64,000 nucleotides of DNA from Symmetrospora coprosmae (taxonomy: Eukaryota; Basidiomycota; Cystobasidiomycetes; Symmetrosporaceae). Under the pieces are notes generated by a model. That model worked only from the letters and a program-made list of their open reading frames with translations, was not told the origin of the DNA and ran no database searches. This document shows, piece after piece, positions 31,377 through 42,835 of this stretch (positions are counted from its first letter, which is position 1; each line of letters opens with the position of its first letter). A program made the position numbers and the translations under genes. The stretch lies in assembly GCA_008802785.1 (NCBI GenBank), contig VUYT01000020.1, forward strand, positions 124,001 to 188,000, read 5' to 3'.

Positions 31377-34300
31377 ATGGCCAGCAATGACGATGACGAT
31401 GATGGAGAAGAGGATTGTCAGTCTCCATGAGTGCACAGGTGGTATCCCCGGTCGGCCAGCGCTGACACCCTCGCTGCGCTGCAGTCGCCTATTTTCGAAA
31501 AGCGCCTCCCAAGCTCAAGGGAAAGAGAGGCGGCAAGAAGAGCGGCGGCACACGCTCTGCGATGCCCTCATCGAGTCCAGTTGCCGGTAGCAGCAGATCC
31601 AAGCGCGTAGCAGCTGCGGCGCCTGCCACAACAGAGCGCCCAGTGAAAGCCGCCCGCCGCATCTCTGGCTCGCCACTGCGAGGGACTTCACATGGGAAGA
31701 AGGCATCGGCGCTCATTGTGACGACAACCAAGAGAGGCCACATCATGTCTTTCTCCTCTTCATCTTCCGCATCGAGCTCCTCGTCCTCCTCAGAGTCGTC
31801 AGAGGCCGAGGGAGGCTTCGACGACGCATCCGACAGCGACTCGTCTCCGCCTCCCTTGACCGAGAAGGAGAAGAAGGCAAGGGCGAAGGCGGCGCTGCGA
31901 GAGACGCGGACGAGCAAGCGCGCTCGAGAGAATGACAGGCACGATGAGGAGACGGTCGTGCTGCCATCGCGTTCAGCAGCCAAAGGCAAGGGGAAAGAAA
32001 AGGGTAAAGGCAGGCAGCAGGACAGCAGCGACGAGACAGACGACGAAGCAACCACACCACGAACTGGCAAAGCAAGCGCTGCATCGGCTCCGGCTTGGCA
32101 ACCTCGCAAGCGCCCGCGAGCTATCCCGACAGCTTCGCAGATGCTCACTCAGCAGCCGCCGCCTATCCTGGCAGCCGCACCCATTCACGACAAGGGCCCG
32201 CCAAGCCTCCAATCCAGGGGATCCCCGCCTGGCACCGCTTCTTCCCGCCACAGAGATATCTCGCGAGCTTCTGGAGCGCCAGTCAATGCCCCGACGGTTG
32301 GTCCGGTTGCGGACGTGTACCAGCTCCTCGACGACAGCGACGATGACGATGACGCCGACGCTGAGCAGGCGAAGGAGGTTCCGGCGGGAACAGAAGGTGC
32401 TGCGCACAAGGATGTGGACTCGGTTCTCGCCGAGGCGGGCATATCCAGGGGCACCCGGCGGCCACCACCGCCTGACGAAGATGAAAACGACCCATTCGGT
32501 CTCGAGGACCTCTACTACTTGCCCCCACCTCTCCGGGAGTCTAGTCATTCAGTCGAAGAAGCTGGAGACACAATTGAAGAATCCGAGCACAAACGACCGC
32601 CTCATGACGAGGTGGCGCTGGCGCCTATTTACAACCAGGAAGGTGATGGGTGCCTCGATTGGATTATGGATGATGCCGAGGCGGTTTCTCCGGACTTTGA
32701 CGAGCTTTTCGTCTCAGCGGACAACGTCGACGCCCTCGCAGATGCTGGTGCCGCCGCTCCTGTGCCGGCAGACACCGATGCCAGCCACCCGGATAAGGCG
32801 ACACCAGAGAACCACGTTCGTCCGGAGTTGAGGGAGTCCGAGGAAACGGACGATCGCGACCCGCCCACGCCCCCATCAGTGCTAGCAAAGACGTCGCGCT
32901 TCTTCCAGCAAGCGAGCGGAGCCAAACCCTCACGAGGGGCATCCTCGGCCAGTCCAGCAGAGCAGAAAGGGAAAGCAGTGCGGGCCACTCCACAAAATGT
33001 CTCGCTTTCGGACAGGAAGGATGTCCCATCAACTGGCTCTAGGTCGAGGCATGGTGCAGTCATCGAGCCGGAAGACAAGGAAGAGCGAAGCCGAATGGTG
33101 GAGACGCCTGAAGCGGGCGAAGAGCGCTCATCCCGACAATCGGCGACAAAGTCAAAGTCGACCGGAAAGAGCGGGCGTTTCCGATACCAGGACCCGACGG
33201 AGCTGGATGTCGGCTCTGCATCCAGTCACAAGCGATCTGCAGATGCCAGTATCGGCGCTAGCAGCGGCGTCCGCCGGAAGCGACGCGCGACCGAGCGAGA
33301 TTACGGGAGCCCTAGTCAGGCTTCGCAGCACGAGCGAGGTCGCAAGGCAGGAGGATCCGATTCCGACCATGGCGTGGTCGAGTCTATGCCGTGCGATCTC
33401 TGCATGCAAGTGGTGAGTGCCATCTTCTCTGGACTTGGGTCGCGTTGGCTATAGGCGAATCTCAGCTGATGGGGTCTCCTGCTCGCCAGTTCCCGGTCAT
33501 CGTCTTGCCCGACCATGTTCGAGAATGTGCAGACGCGCAGTCGAATGCTCCGGGCTCTGATATCGCCGGGCGGACAGCTGCAACCATGTCGCATACACGT
33601 TCCTCGGCTCGACAGGTCCCTCTCAGGCGAACAGACGGCGCTATTCCTCCGCCCAGACGCGTTCCCATCGAGGACGGCTACAAAGCACCCGAAGAGCCCG
33701 ACCTCGCAGCGACCCTCTTCCCGTCGCCGCCCTCGGCCAAGCGGAAGGCGAGCAGCAAGCAACGCGGCATCAGCACGGAAGCGCAGGTGCAGAACCAAAG
33801 CTACAATGGCGATGGTTGGGAGGATTATCCTGCAGAGATGGATGCCGAGACAAGCTACGGTGGGCGTGACAGAGACAATGCGGGAGATTGGCAGCCAGAC
33901 GCTGCATCCAACCCGCGACCCGTAGCCTCCACCACGCGAGCTGGTGTGCCTCCAGCGAGACCAGCCAGAAGCAAGGGGCGCGCGTCATCCCAGATAAGCC
34001 GCGCTCACCAACAGCAGCAACAGATTATCAACATCGAAGATGATGACGACGATGCAGAGGACGACATCGAAGAAGTCGAGAGTCATCGCGCATCCGCATC
34101 CCGAGACAAGGGCAAAGGCTGCGCGCGCGCCGAATCACCCATCCCAGGGGATATCCGGATCTCCGAGCTCCCTTCGCCCATCCGTCGAGGCTACTACAAG
34201 ATGCTCAACCTGGACGAAGATGGCCGCCCGAATGGCGAGGTCGACACGGAGCGCGTAGCTAAAGGCAGCGCGCTCAATACGGCATGGAAGGGCAAGCTAC

Positions 34301-34437
34301 AGCAAGAGCGCTACAGAGCCGGTGCGGCGGCGTCAGGCGCGGCGAAGAAGAGCTGGGGTACTGGTCGCAAGGGAGGAGGACGGAAGAAGAGCTTTACCGC
34401 GAAGGGAACTGGGCGCGGCAGACCCAAGAAGAGGTAG
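31377..34437 (+). CDS. Large disordered protein with a UBZ4-type zinc finger
   Basis: Exon 1 is 40 nt (MASNDDDDDGEED); exon 2 begins FAYFRKAPPKLKGKRGGKK, and exon 3 runs to the TAG at 34437. The product is about 970 residues, mostly Ser/Asp/Glu/Lys-rich and disordered. The one structured element is CDLC then MQVFPVIVLPD, H, VRE, C: C-x2-C-x11-H-x3-C, the exact spacing of Rad18-type UBZ4 ubiquitin-binding fingers. An intron falls between the CxxC and HxxxC halves. Near the C-terminus ISELPSPIRRGYYKMLNLDE and ALNTAWKGKLQQERYRAG look like conserved helices, followed by a GRKGGGRKKS/RGRPKKR basic AT-hook-like end. UBZ4 fingers are typical of DNA-damage proteins (Rad18, Slx4-like), so a genome-maintenance role is plausible. 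I do not recognise an orthologue. Confidence 0.75.
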
Positions 34438-34962
34438 GCTGCGAGATAGCAGGCCTCGCACGTAACGCCTAATGTGCCCGGAGGTGTTTGCAGGCAGACC
34501 CGATATGCAGCTCGTGCACGAGTCAGCCGGATTTCCTCTGTTGTTGTCGCACCTTACGGACAGCGCATCACTCATATCTAACGCGTGTAGCTTTCAACAT
34601 ACATTATTAGTGTTCTTTCGGCCTCTTCTGCCCAGGTCGCCGAGTGCGCTCGGTCTCTCCGCTCTGATCCCTCAAAGGAAAGGAAAGAAAGCCTGGGCGC
34701 ATGGCCTGAAAGCACCGCGAAGCTGTCTAAGCCATTACGTGATGCTATTACGGGCGCCGCTCGTGCTCTAACGGCGGCTCCGGCGTGCTCGGCCCCGATA
34801 TCCGGCTCGGGTCTTGACCTCCAGGAAGTCTTGGAAGAGGAGCCAGCCGCAGCACGACGTATCTGGAGAAGCGCTTTTCTGCTTTCGCTCTTCTCTATCT
34901 GATATCGCAATATCTGATTTGCTCGGATTACCACACGACTCACTCAGCTCTCTCCGCGCGAA
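34438..34962. other. Intergenic region upstream of the CsbD-like gene
   Basis: Non-coding in all frames as far as I can judge. A short GGAAAGGAAAG purine stretch lies near 34677. Confidence 0.5.
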
Positions 34963-35810
34963 ATGTCCAGCAGCACCAGCACCAACCGGCCGTCAGGCCC
35001 ACAAACAACCGTCCACGGCGGCTACGGCCAACCCGGCCACGGTCAGGCCACTCATCATACTCCAGCCAATGTCCACGGAGCTGCAGTGCATCCTTCGGGT
35101 GTGCCGGGGTCCGCACCTTCAGCTTCCGGGAGCTCCAGCAATGAAGGCGTGCTCGACAAGATCAAGAACGCCCTGCCGGGCTCGTCCGGTTCCTCGAAGA
35201 ACAAGCCCGTAACGAACGAGTACACGACGGGACTGCCTCTCAGTGCCGTAGCGGGGCCTCCCGCCGGTGTGGGCCAGGCAGTTGGCACTGGCTCGGCAGC
35301 TAGCCGCCCCGATACTATCGGCACCGGAAGCCATGCTGGACGTAATACGGTCTCTGGCGGTGCTGGGCTCGGCGGCCTGAACAATGATATCTCGAGGAGT
35401 GCGGCCAGCAGAGATGGGCGAGTTTTGACATCGGGCTCTGGGCATACGTGAGTCGCAGGTTGCGCTAGCCCGATCGAGCGGGCCTGCTGAACAGGCTGAC
35501 GGGCGCTACAATACAACCATTTGCCGTTGCTGATGCTATTTGCGCTTCTCGCACTGAATGGGGTTGGTTCCAGGTCAGCGCACGCAGATGCTCACGACTC
35601 CAGCAATAAGCCATCGATAGGAGACAAGATCGGAGGTGAGGCTTTTAAGTGACATGCTGACATCGATAAGGAAGGCAAGCCAGCAGAATAACTAAATGTC
35701 GACGTCCGTTGTTTGTAGGCACCTTTGAACAGCTCAAAGGCAGCGTCACAAACGACCCGGCCCAAAAGGAAGAAGGCAGGCTCCGGAAAGAGGGCGAAGT
35801 CGTCAGATAA
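34963..35810 (+). CDS. CsbD-like stress-response protein
   Basis: Three exons encode about 195 residues: a Gly/Ser/Thr/His-rich N-terminal part from MSSSTSTNRPSGPQ, then SAHADAHDSSNKPSIGDKIG, and a last exon GTFEQLKGSVTNDPAQKEEG followed by RLRKEGEVVR. The unit SIGDKIGGTFEQLKGSVTND with a KEEGRLRKEGE tail is the CsbD-like repeat found in small fungal and bacterial stress proteins, including the U. maydis cruciform-DNA-binding protein Hmp1 (from memory of that family). A similar SSSNEGVLDKIKNALPGSSG element occurs earlier in the protein. Expected to be abundant, disordered and stress- or stationary-phase-linked; this is inference. Confidence 0.7.
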
Positions 35811-36030
35811 AGGCAGATCAATGACATGATACGGACAATTTTGTACTCTCAAATGATGACCTGACGTCCTGCTTCCGACTCCGCACTGACGACTGCAACG
35901 GCCGGCTTCCGTGCACAGACAGGAGGCGCAATGACATGGCATTTGGGCGCTGATTCTCCATGACCGCTGCTGTCGCCGCTTCCACATCTCTCCTCTCCTC
36001 GTACCGCTTAAGGTCCCACCTTGCACGAGC

Positions 36031-36718
36031 ATGCCCTCGATTACCGAGCCTTGCAACGCTGGCACTCCACTCTCCAGTCTCGAAGAAACGGGCAACGCCA
36101 CGGGTGGTCTTTATTTGGCAGATGTCGTTCCTGGGGCTCGCAAACATGCACCAATCGATGGAAGGAAGTCTCCACACGAGGATGGCGTAGAGCGAGCGGA
36201 TATGCTTGAAGCGTACGAGGCGGGCGCGGCTACGCCTGAAAAGGCGGTACGCTCGGACTCAGACATGTCGGGCACGGAAGTCTCGTAGGTGGTAGAGCCA
36301 CACATAGCCCACGAAGGCCTCTCATGTATGGACGATAAGGTGAGTCATGTCGCGTATTCCTCTGATAGAAATGAAATGGCGGCAGGCGAGAGCAGGGACA
36401 GCGGCTTCACGGCGCGATCGTGAGTGCGCAAGAGAAGAGCGTTTCTACATACGTCAGCTGAAAGTTCTTGCCGCACGCAACAGCTCTGACACGAATGGTC
36501 AAGATCAAGGAGCAAAACGCATGGGACACGGTCAGAAGGCATCAATGAAAGCGAAACTCGGAGGTGCGAGGCTGACAACATGATGGCGTTTCTGCTGGCA
36601 ACTGCCTGGGCGGTCGCTGATGCCGCTCGCAATCTGTTCACTGGGACTAGACGCGATTGACCACATTAAGGTGACTCTCAAGCCCGGCTCTGCCGATGCC
36701 AAAGTTGCGAAGAATTGA
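36031..36718 (+). CDS. Small protein of unknown function
   Basis: Exon 1 starts MPSITEPCNAGTPLSSLEET at 36031 and reaches MSGTEVS. Splicing at GTAGGT to the acceptor before CTCTGACACGAATGG continues SDTNGQDQGAKRMGHGQKAS then MKAKLG. The last exon gives DAIDHIKVTLKPGSADAKVA KN and stops at 36718. The reading frames join exactly and the total is about 135 residues. The C-terminal half (GQKASMKAKLGDAIDHIKV) resembles the amphipathic basic repeats of small fungal stress proteins, and the gene sits next to the CsbD-like gene, so the two may be related in role. No family is firmly recognised. Confidence 0.5.
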
Positions 36719-36918
36719 AGCGAGCGAGAGCCCGGAATTATAGGATTGATTGTGGTAGCAGCGAGCCGGTCTCGAAAAGGTAGCGAGGCCGGAGCGCATT
36801 GCCTGCCCGAGTGTATTGCATTCGAGCACCGCTCAATCGTCCTGCATAACGACGAATGCCGGCACGGGTCTGCCGAGAGCGATGAATCGCGATTGTCAGG
36901 AAGAAGGGTCTCTCACTG

Positions 36919-38778
36919 TCAGCCTGTTTGCCAATCTAGCGTAATACTGCCGTAATGAACTGACTCCTCGGTAATGGGCCTTCCGGCCTCCCGAACCTTG
37001 AAGAGCCTTGCTCCTTTCGCGGGAACCTCAATCTCGAGACCTTCTCGTACATTCTCAAACCTGAAGTCATCGTTCCACAGATCAAGCAAGTCGAAAGCTC
37101 CGCCCGCGTAGGCACGTTTCTGCGGAATGTGGTACGTTAGGACTCGAGCTAGTATTCCGGGCGATGGCGCGATCTGCCCACCTCATCATGAAAAAACTCG
37201 TCAAGGCGGAGGTCGACGCGCTGATTGTCCGGGGAAGCATTGATTAGCAACATGGCGTACGACTTGTTCACCAAGTTGCCTTTCCACAGCTGCATGTTTC
37301 CTCCCGGGCAAGGCCTCTTCCAGACCCGATACCCAGGCTTGCCGAGCGGGTCCTTGTTGATGGCAATGACGTGCTTGTTGCTGATGATGCGGTGGACAGT
37401 GTCGTCGCTTAGAGCGGCGGGGGGCATGTAATGGTGAGCTCTAGTGCGGAAGTAGATTTGGACGCCCTGATAACTCACAGTCGTGTGATGCCGTTGCCCA
37501 GGATAAGAGGGCTCTTGACCAGACTCCACAGGCTCATGTGGGCGATCTCTTCGTTGGTCGTCAGACCACCGACTCCGACCTGTCACGCCTCTGTGTCAAT
37601 GTCCAGCCAAGAAACGGTTACTTGCAAGCACCCACCTCGAGACTGTCGAGATCAGGCCAGGACCCCGGATAGCCTTTGTGAATCACGCTGGCAGCCTGGT
37701 CGGCAACCCTCATCACGCTGCACTTCAGGCCGTAGTGCGTGCAGGGAAAGTTTCCGCATGTTGAGCAGCGGTCGTCGTGCCAGTCAAAGCTGTCGGTCAC
37801 GTCGGGAGTGACACGGTAGGTGTTGACGATGGTCGAAGCGAACTGGCACGGCGAGTCCTCGCCCCAGTTGCACAGCTGGTACAGGATGGGTCGGCCCGTG
37901 GCGTTCAGCGCCGCCGTCATGGTCGCGTAGCGGTCGTACGAGAGCTTTTGGGTGCCGGCTCGCCCCTGCTTGAAGCAGTTGTCGTATTTGAGTGCATCGA
38001 AGCCCCAGTCTGCGTACTTCGGTGTTTCAAAGTACTCTCGCAAATGTCAGTCCTGTACGTGGGGGTTGCTGTTGTCCAAGAAGACAGACGGAGACACACC
38101 GCCTGCGCGTCAATCTCCTCCAGATCAAGACTGCCAAAGTAATGCGCGCACGTCATGGTGCCAGCACTGGAGTAGATACCAGCTGGAGCAGGGGCAGCAT
38201 CAGAAGTAGGATACGTCTTCAGAGGGTCGACGAGCGGGCGCACCCTTAAATCCCATGGCATGCAGCTCATCGGTGAGGTACTTGAGCCCGCTTGGAAAGC
38301 GGACGGGATCAGTGAGAGGCGCCTGCGTCACCGGGTCGCGTGCTCCTGCTTGCCAGCCATCGTCGAGATTGATGTACTCGTAGCCGAGGGCGAGAAGGCC
38401 GGCGGCTTTTATTGCTCGTGCGGAATCGAGAATGAGCGTCTCGTTTATGGATGTCTAGGGACATTGGAGCAAAGGCAGAGAATAATCTGAGCGATCATCA
38501 CGATGTCAGTAGATGTCTGTGAACAGGGCGCTGACCTTGAAGAGGTTCCAGGTGCTCCAACCCTTTTGTGAGTCAGTCAATGTACAGGGACGGATGAAGA
38601 GGAGGATGTGAAGGAAAGAGCGGGAGCAACAGTGGATTAGCAGCGAGCGCCTCAGTCGGCTCCGTCTAACCCCGGAGTGCAGGCGCACCATCGGAGGTGT
38701 GCGAGCCAGGCCATTGTCCAGCGCAGAAACGGCGATACTCAGCGAAAGGAGCGCGAGGAGCAGAGGAAGCGAAGCCAT
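36919..38778 (-). CDS. Secreted GH27 alpha-galactosidase
   Basis: This enzyme hydrolyses terminal alpha-1,6-galactose from melibiose, raffinose or galactomannan. A signal peptide (MASLPLLLALLSLSIAVSAL) precedes DNGLARTPPM and, after an intron, GWSTWNLF, the invariant GH27 N-terminus. Next come YEYINLDDGWQAGARDP, SGLKYLTDELHAMGFKG and GIYSSAGTMTCAHYFGSLDL. DALKYDNCFKQG has the nucleophile Asp, and YPGSWPDLDSLE with VGVGGLTTNEEIAHMSLWSL has the acid/base Asp. The C-terminal beta domain runs through KHVIAINKDPLGKPGYRVWK to HYGSITLDWQTG, stop 36919-36921. A Cys-rich loop (DDRCSTCGNFPCTHYGLKC) is present. About 440 residues in about eight exons. Confidence 0.9.
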
Positions 38779-39585
38779 GTTCGCGAATATTGCTGTTCGA
38801 AAACGGCAGCAAGCAGAGAAGCATCTCCCCTCTGCGCCCGTGTCAACGGAAGACTCTGCCGTCTCCGCTCAGCTTTCCGTCGACAAGAAACGATTGTCGG
38901 CTGACGTCGCCGTCGGGTCTGACCCGGCGGGGCGGACGGATATCGATGCCACGTTCCGAGGAGATGGCATCCAGTGCACGGGGGGACGACGGGGGTGCAA
39001 TTGTCTCGTCGTGTTATATAATTCTGCGGGTCCGTACGGTGAGGGCTGCAGATAGTGGCGCAGCGAGCAGTCATGCACGGATGGCCGGGCCACTGCTGGC
39101 CTTGTGTCAATTTATCAGATTGCGACTACCGTACCTGTATTGCCAGCACCCCGCGCCTGGTTCTGTTGTGTATACTGACGTCCTCCTCGAATGATCTGCA
39201 TGCCTCTCTTCCCCTCGCTCTGGGCCACCACTTTACACGAGAGGAACGCGTCAAATTCAGAGAGACGCGACGCGTTGGCCTCAGTCAGCAGCCTCCCTCC
39301 CGCTGGCAGCCACCACCGAGCCCGCTTCCGCCGCCCGCCCCTCAGGGTTCCTCCCTTCTTCTCTCTACAACCCACATCGACATCGCACATTTCACACAGC
39401 ACATACTCTTTCGACAGCAGTATACTCCACTGCTAGACGAGTGCACCAACCTTTCTCCTTTTTACTTTCCCTTTTCTTCTCCTTCTTCCGGCTCAGCCAG
39501 CCCGCTTCTCGCACCAGAGCGACGCGTCTTACAGAGAGTCACAACAGCATCAGATCCACCACCAAGCACCAACAAGCAAACAGTC
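38779..39585. other. Divergent promoter, alpha-galactosidase / RNR1
   Basis: 807 bp between head-to-head genes. The RNR1-proximal half is pyrimidine-rich (about 39430-39490) and carries three MluI cell-cycle boxes, listed separately. Confidence 0.6.
39246..39527. promoter_or_regulatory. Cluster of MluI cell-cycle boxes (ACGCGT) upstream of RNR1
   Basis: The palindromic hexamer ACGCGT occurs at 39246-39251, 39270-39275 and 39522-39527, all within 340 bp of the RNR1 start. A fourth copy lies in RNR1 intron 1 (39705-39710). ACGCGT is the core MCB element bound by MBF (Swi6 with Mbp1/Res) to switch on S-phase genes, and RNR1 is a classic target in yeasts. Binding here is inferred. Confidence 0.6.
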
Positions 39586-42500
39586 ATGGCCTTCGTATTC
39601 AAGCGCAACGGACGCAAGGAGCGCGTCGCTTTCGACAAGATCACCTCGAGGTGGGTTGCCGTCGTCGTCGTTGTCGCCGATGGAGGGCAAGGACTGGGCG
39701 AAAGACGCGTCGTCGCAGAGGGGCAGAGCAAAACTCGAGGAGGGCAGGGCGACTGACACACACCTACACCGCTGGCTGGCCAACAGGATCCAGAAGCTCT
39801 GCTGGGGCCTCAACACTGATCACGTAGACACCATCGAGATCACCAAGAAGGTTATTGCTGGCGTCTACAATGGTGTGACTACTGTCGAGCTGGACCAGCT
39901 CGCTGCCGAGGTGCGTGGGCGGATCCGGCACCCTCACTCTGCCCAGGTCACTCGAGGATCGCAAGGGCGGGACTGATACGTTGCATAACTCCCTTATTCG
40001 ATAGACCGCCGCGTACATGACGACTCAGCACCCAGACTATGCCGTCCTTGCTGCCCGCATTGCCATCTCGAACCTGCACAAGGAGACAAAGAAGACCTTC
40101 TCGCACGTCATCGCGGACCTCTACAACTACGTCAACCCAAAGAACAACAAGCCCTCGCCAATGATCTCGGACGAGACATACAAGGCAGTCATGAAGCACG
40201 AGGACGCGCTCAACTCGGCAGTCATCTACGACCGAGACTTCAGCTACGTGAGGCTGGGGACCTGCGTGGAGCTCACAACAGAGAGCACGACAGAGCTGAC
40301 GCACATCGTTCTGACTCGCAGAACTACTTCGGGTACAAGACACTCGAGCGATCCTACCTCCTCCGCATTAATGGCAAGGTCGCCGAGCGACCTCAGCACC
40401 TGCTCATGCGAGTGGCAGTCGGAATCCACGGCGAGAACGTCGAGAAGGTCATCGAGTCGTACAACCTCATGTCTGAGCGGTACTTCACCCACGCCTCGCC
40501 TACGCTCTTCGCCGCCGGCACACCCAACCCTCAGATGTCCTCGTGCTTCCTCGTCACCATGAAGGAGGACTCGATTGACGGCATCTACGACACGCTCAAG
40601 ACGTGCGCCATGATCTCCAAGAGCGCTGGCGGTATCGGTCTCAACGTCCACTGCATCCGAGCGACTGGCTCGTACATTGCAGGCACCAACGTGAGCTCCC
40701 TGCGCCGTGGTGGACACACCGTCAGCTCTGGCAACTGACATCTGTCTTTCACTCGCACAGGGCTACTCGAACGGTATCGTCCCGATGCTCCGAGTCTACA
40801 ACAACACTGCGCGCTACGTCGACCAGGGCGGCAACAAGCGACCGGGAGCCTTTGCCATCTACATTGAGCCTTGGCACGCAGACATCTTCGAGTTCCTCGA
40901 CCTGCGCAAGAACCACGGCAAGGAGGAGGTCCGCGCGCGTGACCTGTTTTATGCGCTCTGGATTCCAGACATGTTCATGCGCCGAGTCGAGGAGAACGGC
41001 GACTGGCCGCTCTTCTGCCCTGCCGAGGCACCGGGCCTCGCAGAGGTCTACGGAGACGAGTTCGACGAGCTCTTCCTCAAGTACGAGTCTGAGGGCCGCA
41101 CCAAGCGCGTCGTCAAGGCGCAGAAGCTCTGGTACGCCATTCTCGAGGCACAGACCGAGACAGGAAACCCGTTCATGCTTTACAAGGATGCTGCCAACCG
41201 TAGGCAATCTACCTCAAGGTGCTTTCCGCTGCAGTCAGATGGTGACATTTCTCTCCTGCGCCCACAGGCAAGAGCAACCAGAAGAACCTCGGCACCATCA
41301 AGAACTCGAATTTGTGCACCGAGATCATCGAGTACTCTGCTCCGGACGAGGTCGCCGTCTGCAACTTGGCCTCGATTGCGCTGCCATCGTTTGTCAGCAA
41401 CGGCGAGTACAACTTCCAGCGCCTGCACGATGTGACCAAGGTCGTTGCCAAGAACCTGAACAAGGTCATCGACGTCAACTACTACCCTGTCAAGGAGGCG
41501 AGGAACAGCAACATGCGCCACCGCCCCATCGGCATTGGAGTCCAGGGTCTCGCCGACGCCTTCATGGCCCTGCGCCTGCCGTTCGACTCGCCACCCGCCA
41601 AGGAGCTCAATAAGCAAATCTTCGAGACCATCTACCACGCTGCACTCGAGGCGTCGTGCGAGCTCGCGCAGGCTGAAGGGCCTTACTCGTCGTTCCAGGG
41701 TTCACCCGCCAGCAAGGGCGAGCTTCAGTTCGACCTGTGGGGCGTCACGCCCTCGGATCTCTGGGACTGGAACACGCTCAAGGAGAACGTCATGCAGCAC
41801 GGTATCCGCAACTCGCTCCTTCTCGCGCCCATGCCCACCGCTTCCACATCGCAGATCCTGGGTTTCAACGAGTGCTTCGAGCCATACACGTCCAACATCT
41901 ACACGCGACGTGTCCTGGCCGGAGAGTTCCAGATTGTCAACCCGTGGCTGCTCCGAGAGCTCGTCGACCGTGGTCTGTGGAATGAGGACCTCAAGAACCT
42001 CATCATTGCTCACCAGGGTTCCGTCCAGCACAGTGCGTATCGATGGTGTCTGCTATGCGGGATGTAAGCTGACACGGTGCGAACGTGCACAGTCCCTCAC
42101 TTGCCTGCCGACCTAAAGGCTATCTACCGCACCGTGTGGGAGATCAGCCAAAAGAGCATCATTGACATGTCTGCAGACCGAGGAGCCTTCATCGACCAGT
42201 CGCAGTCGCTCAACATCCACCTGCAGTCGCCTACTTTCGCGCAGCTCACGTCGATGCACTTCTACGGATGGAAACGCGGACTCAAGACGGGCATGTACTA
42301 TCTCCGCACGCGTGCCGCGGTCGGCGCCATTCAGTTTACCGTCTCGGCCGACATTCAGGCGCAGGCAAAGGCACAGAGCAAGGGCAACGGAGCAGTGTCG
42401 CCTGCCCCTGCACCTGCAGCAGTCCCCGTTGCTGCTGCCGCGCCCGCGCCCATGATCCAGCCCGTTGCTGTCCCGGTCGCCGCCCCTCTTCAGCCAGTCA

Positions 42501-42835
42501 CGAACGGCCACAAGGCGAACGGGTCGATCAGCGAGATTACCGCGGGAGTCGGCAAGATGGCAACGTCGCTTGTTGGAGCTGGTGCAGACACTGCTCCCGC
42601 TACGGTCAAGGCGGCGTCGGCCCCGGTCGCCAAGAAGGATGAGAATGGGTCGGAGGAGATCACCTACGAGGAGGCACTTCGCCGGAAGGAAGAGAGGGAA
42701 CATGAGGCAGCAGTTCTCATGTGCTCACTCGAGAATAAGGATTCGGTGGGGAGCCCTTCTCAGAGACAACTTTGTGCATTTGGCGAACTCGGCTGATCCT
42801 TGGCGTATTGACAGTGCACCATGTGCTCCGGCTAA
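39586..42835 (+). CDS. RNR1: Ribonucleoside-diphosphate reductase large subunit
   Basis: The class Ia R1 subunit makes dNDPs from NDPs. [20 protein letters not shown] begins an ATP cone, and exon 2 starts at 39787 ([20 protein letters not shown]). Core signatures are [20 protein letters not shown] with SCFLV (redox Cys), [40 protein letters not shown] (radical-site Cys and partner), ACMPTAS-equivalent [20 protein letters not shown], and [20 protein letters not shown]. An Ala/Pro-rich linker of about 130 residues follows. The tail [14 protein letters not shown] is joined by a 69-nt intron (42746-42814) to CTMCSG, the thioredoxin-reducible C-terminal Cys pair. The stop TAA is at 42833-42835. 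Confidence 0.95.

Noticed and set aside
31489-32148. 219-codon minus-strand frame antisense to the UBZ4 gene
   Set aside because: It is a Ser-codon mirror of the disordered coding strand; no start context, introns or family pattern, and the plus-strand gene continues through it.
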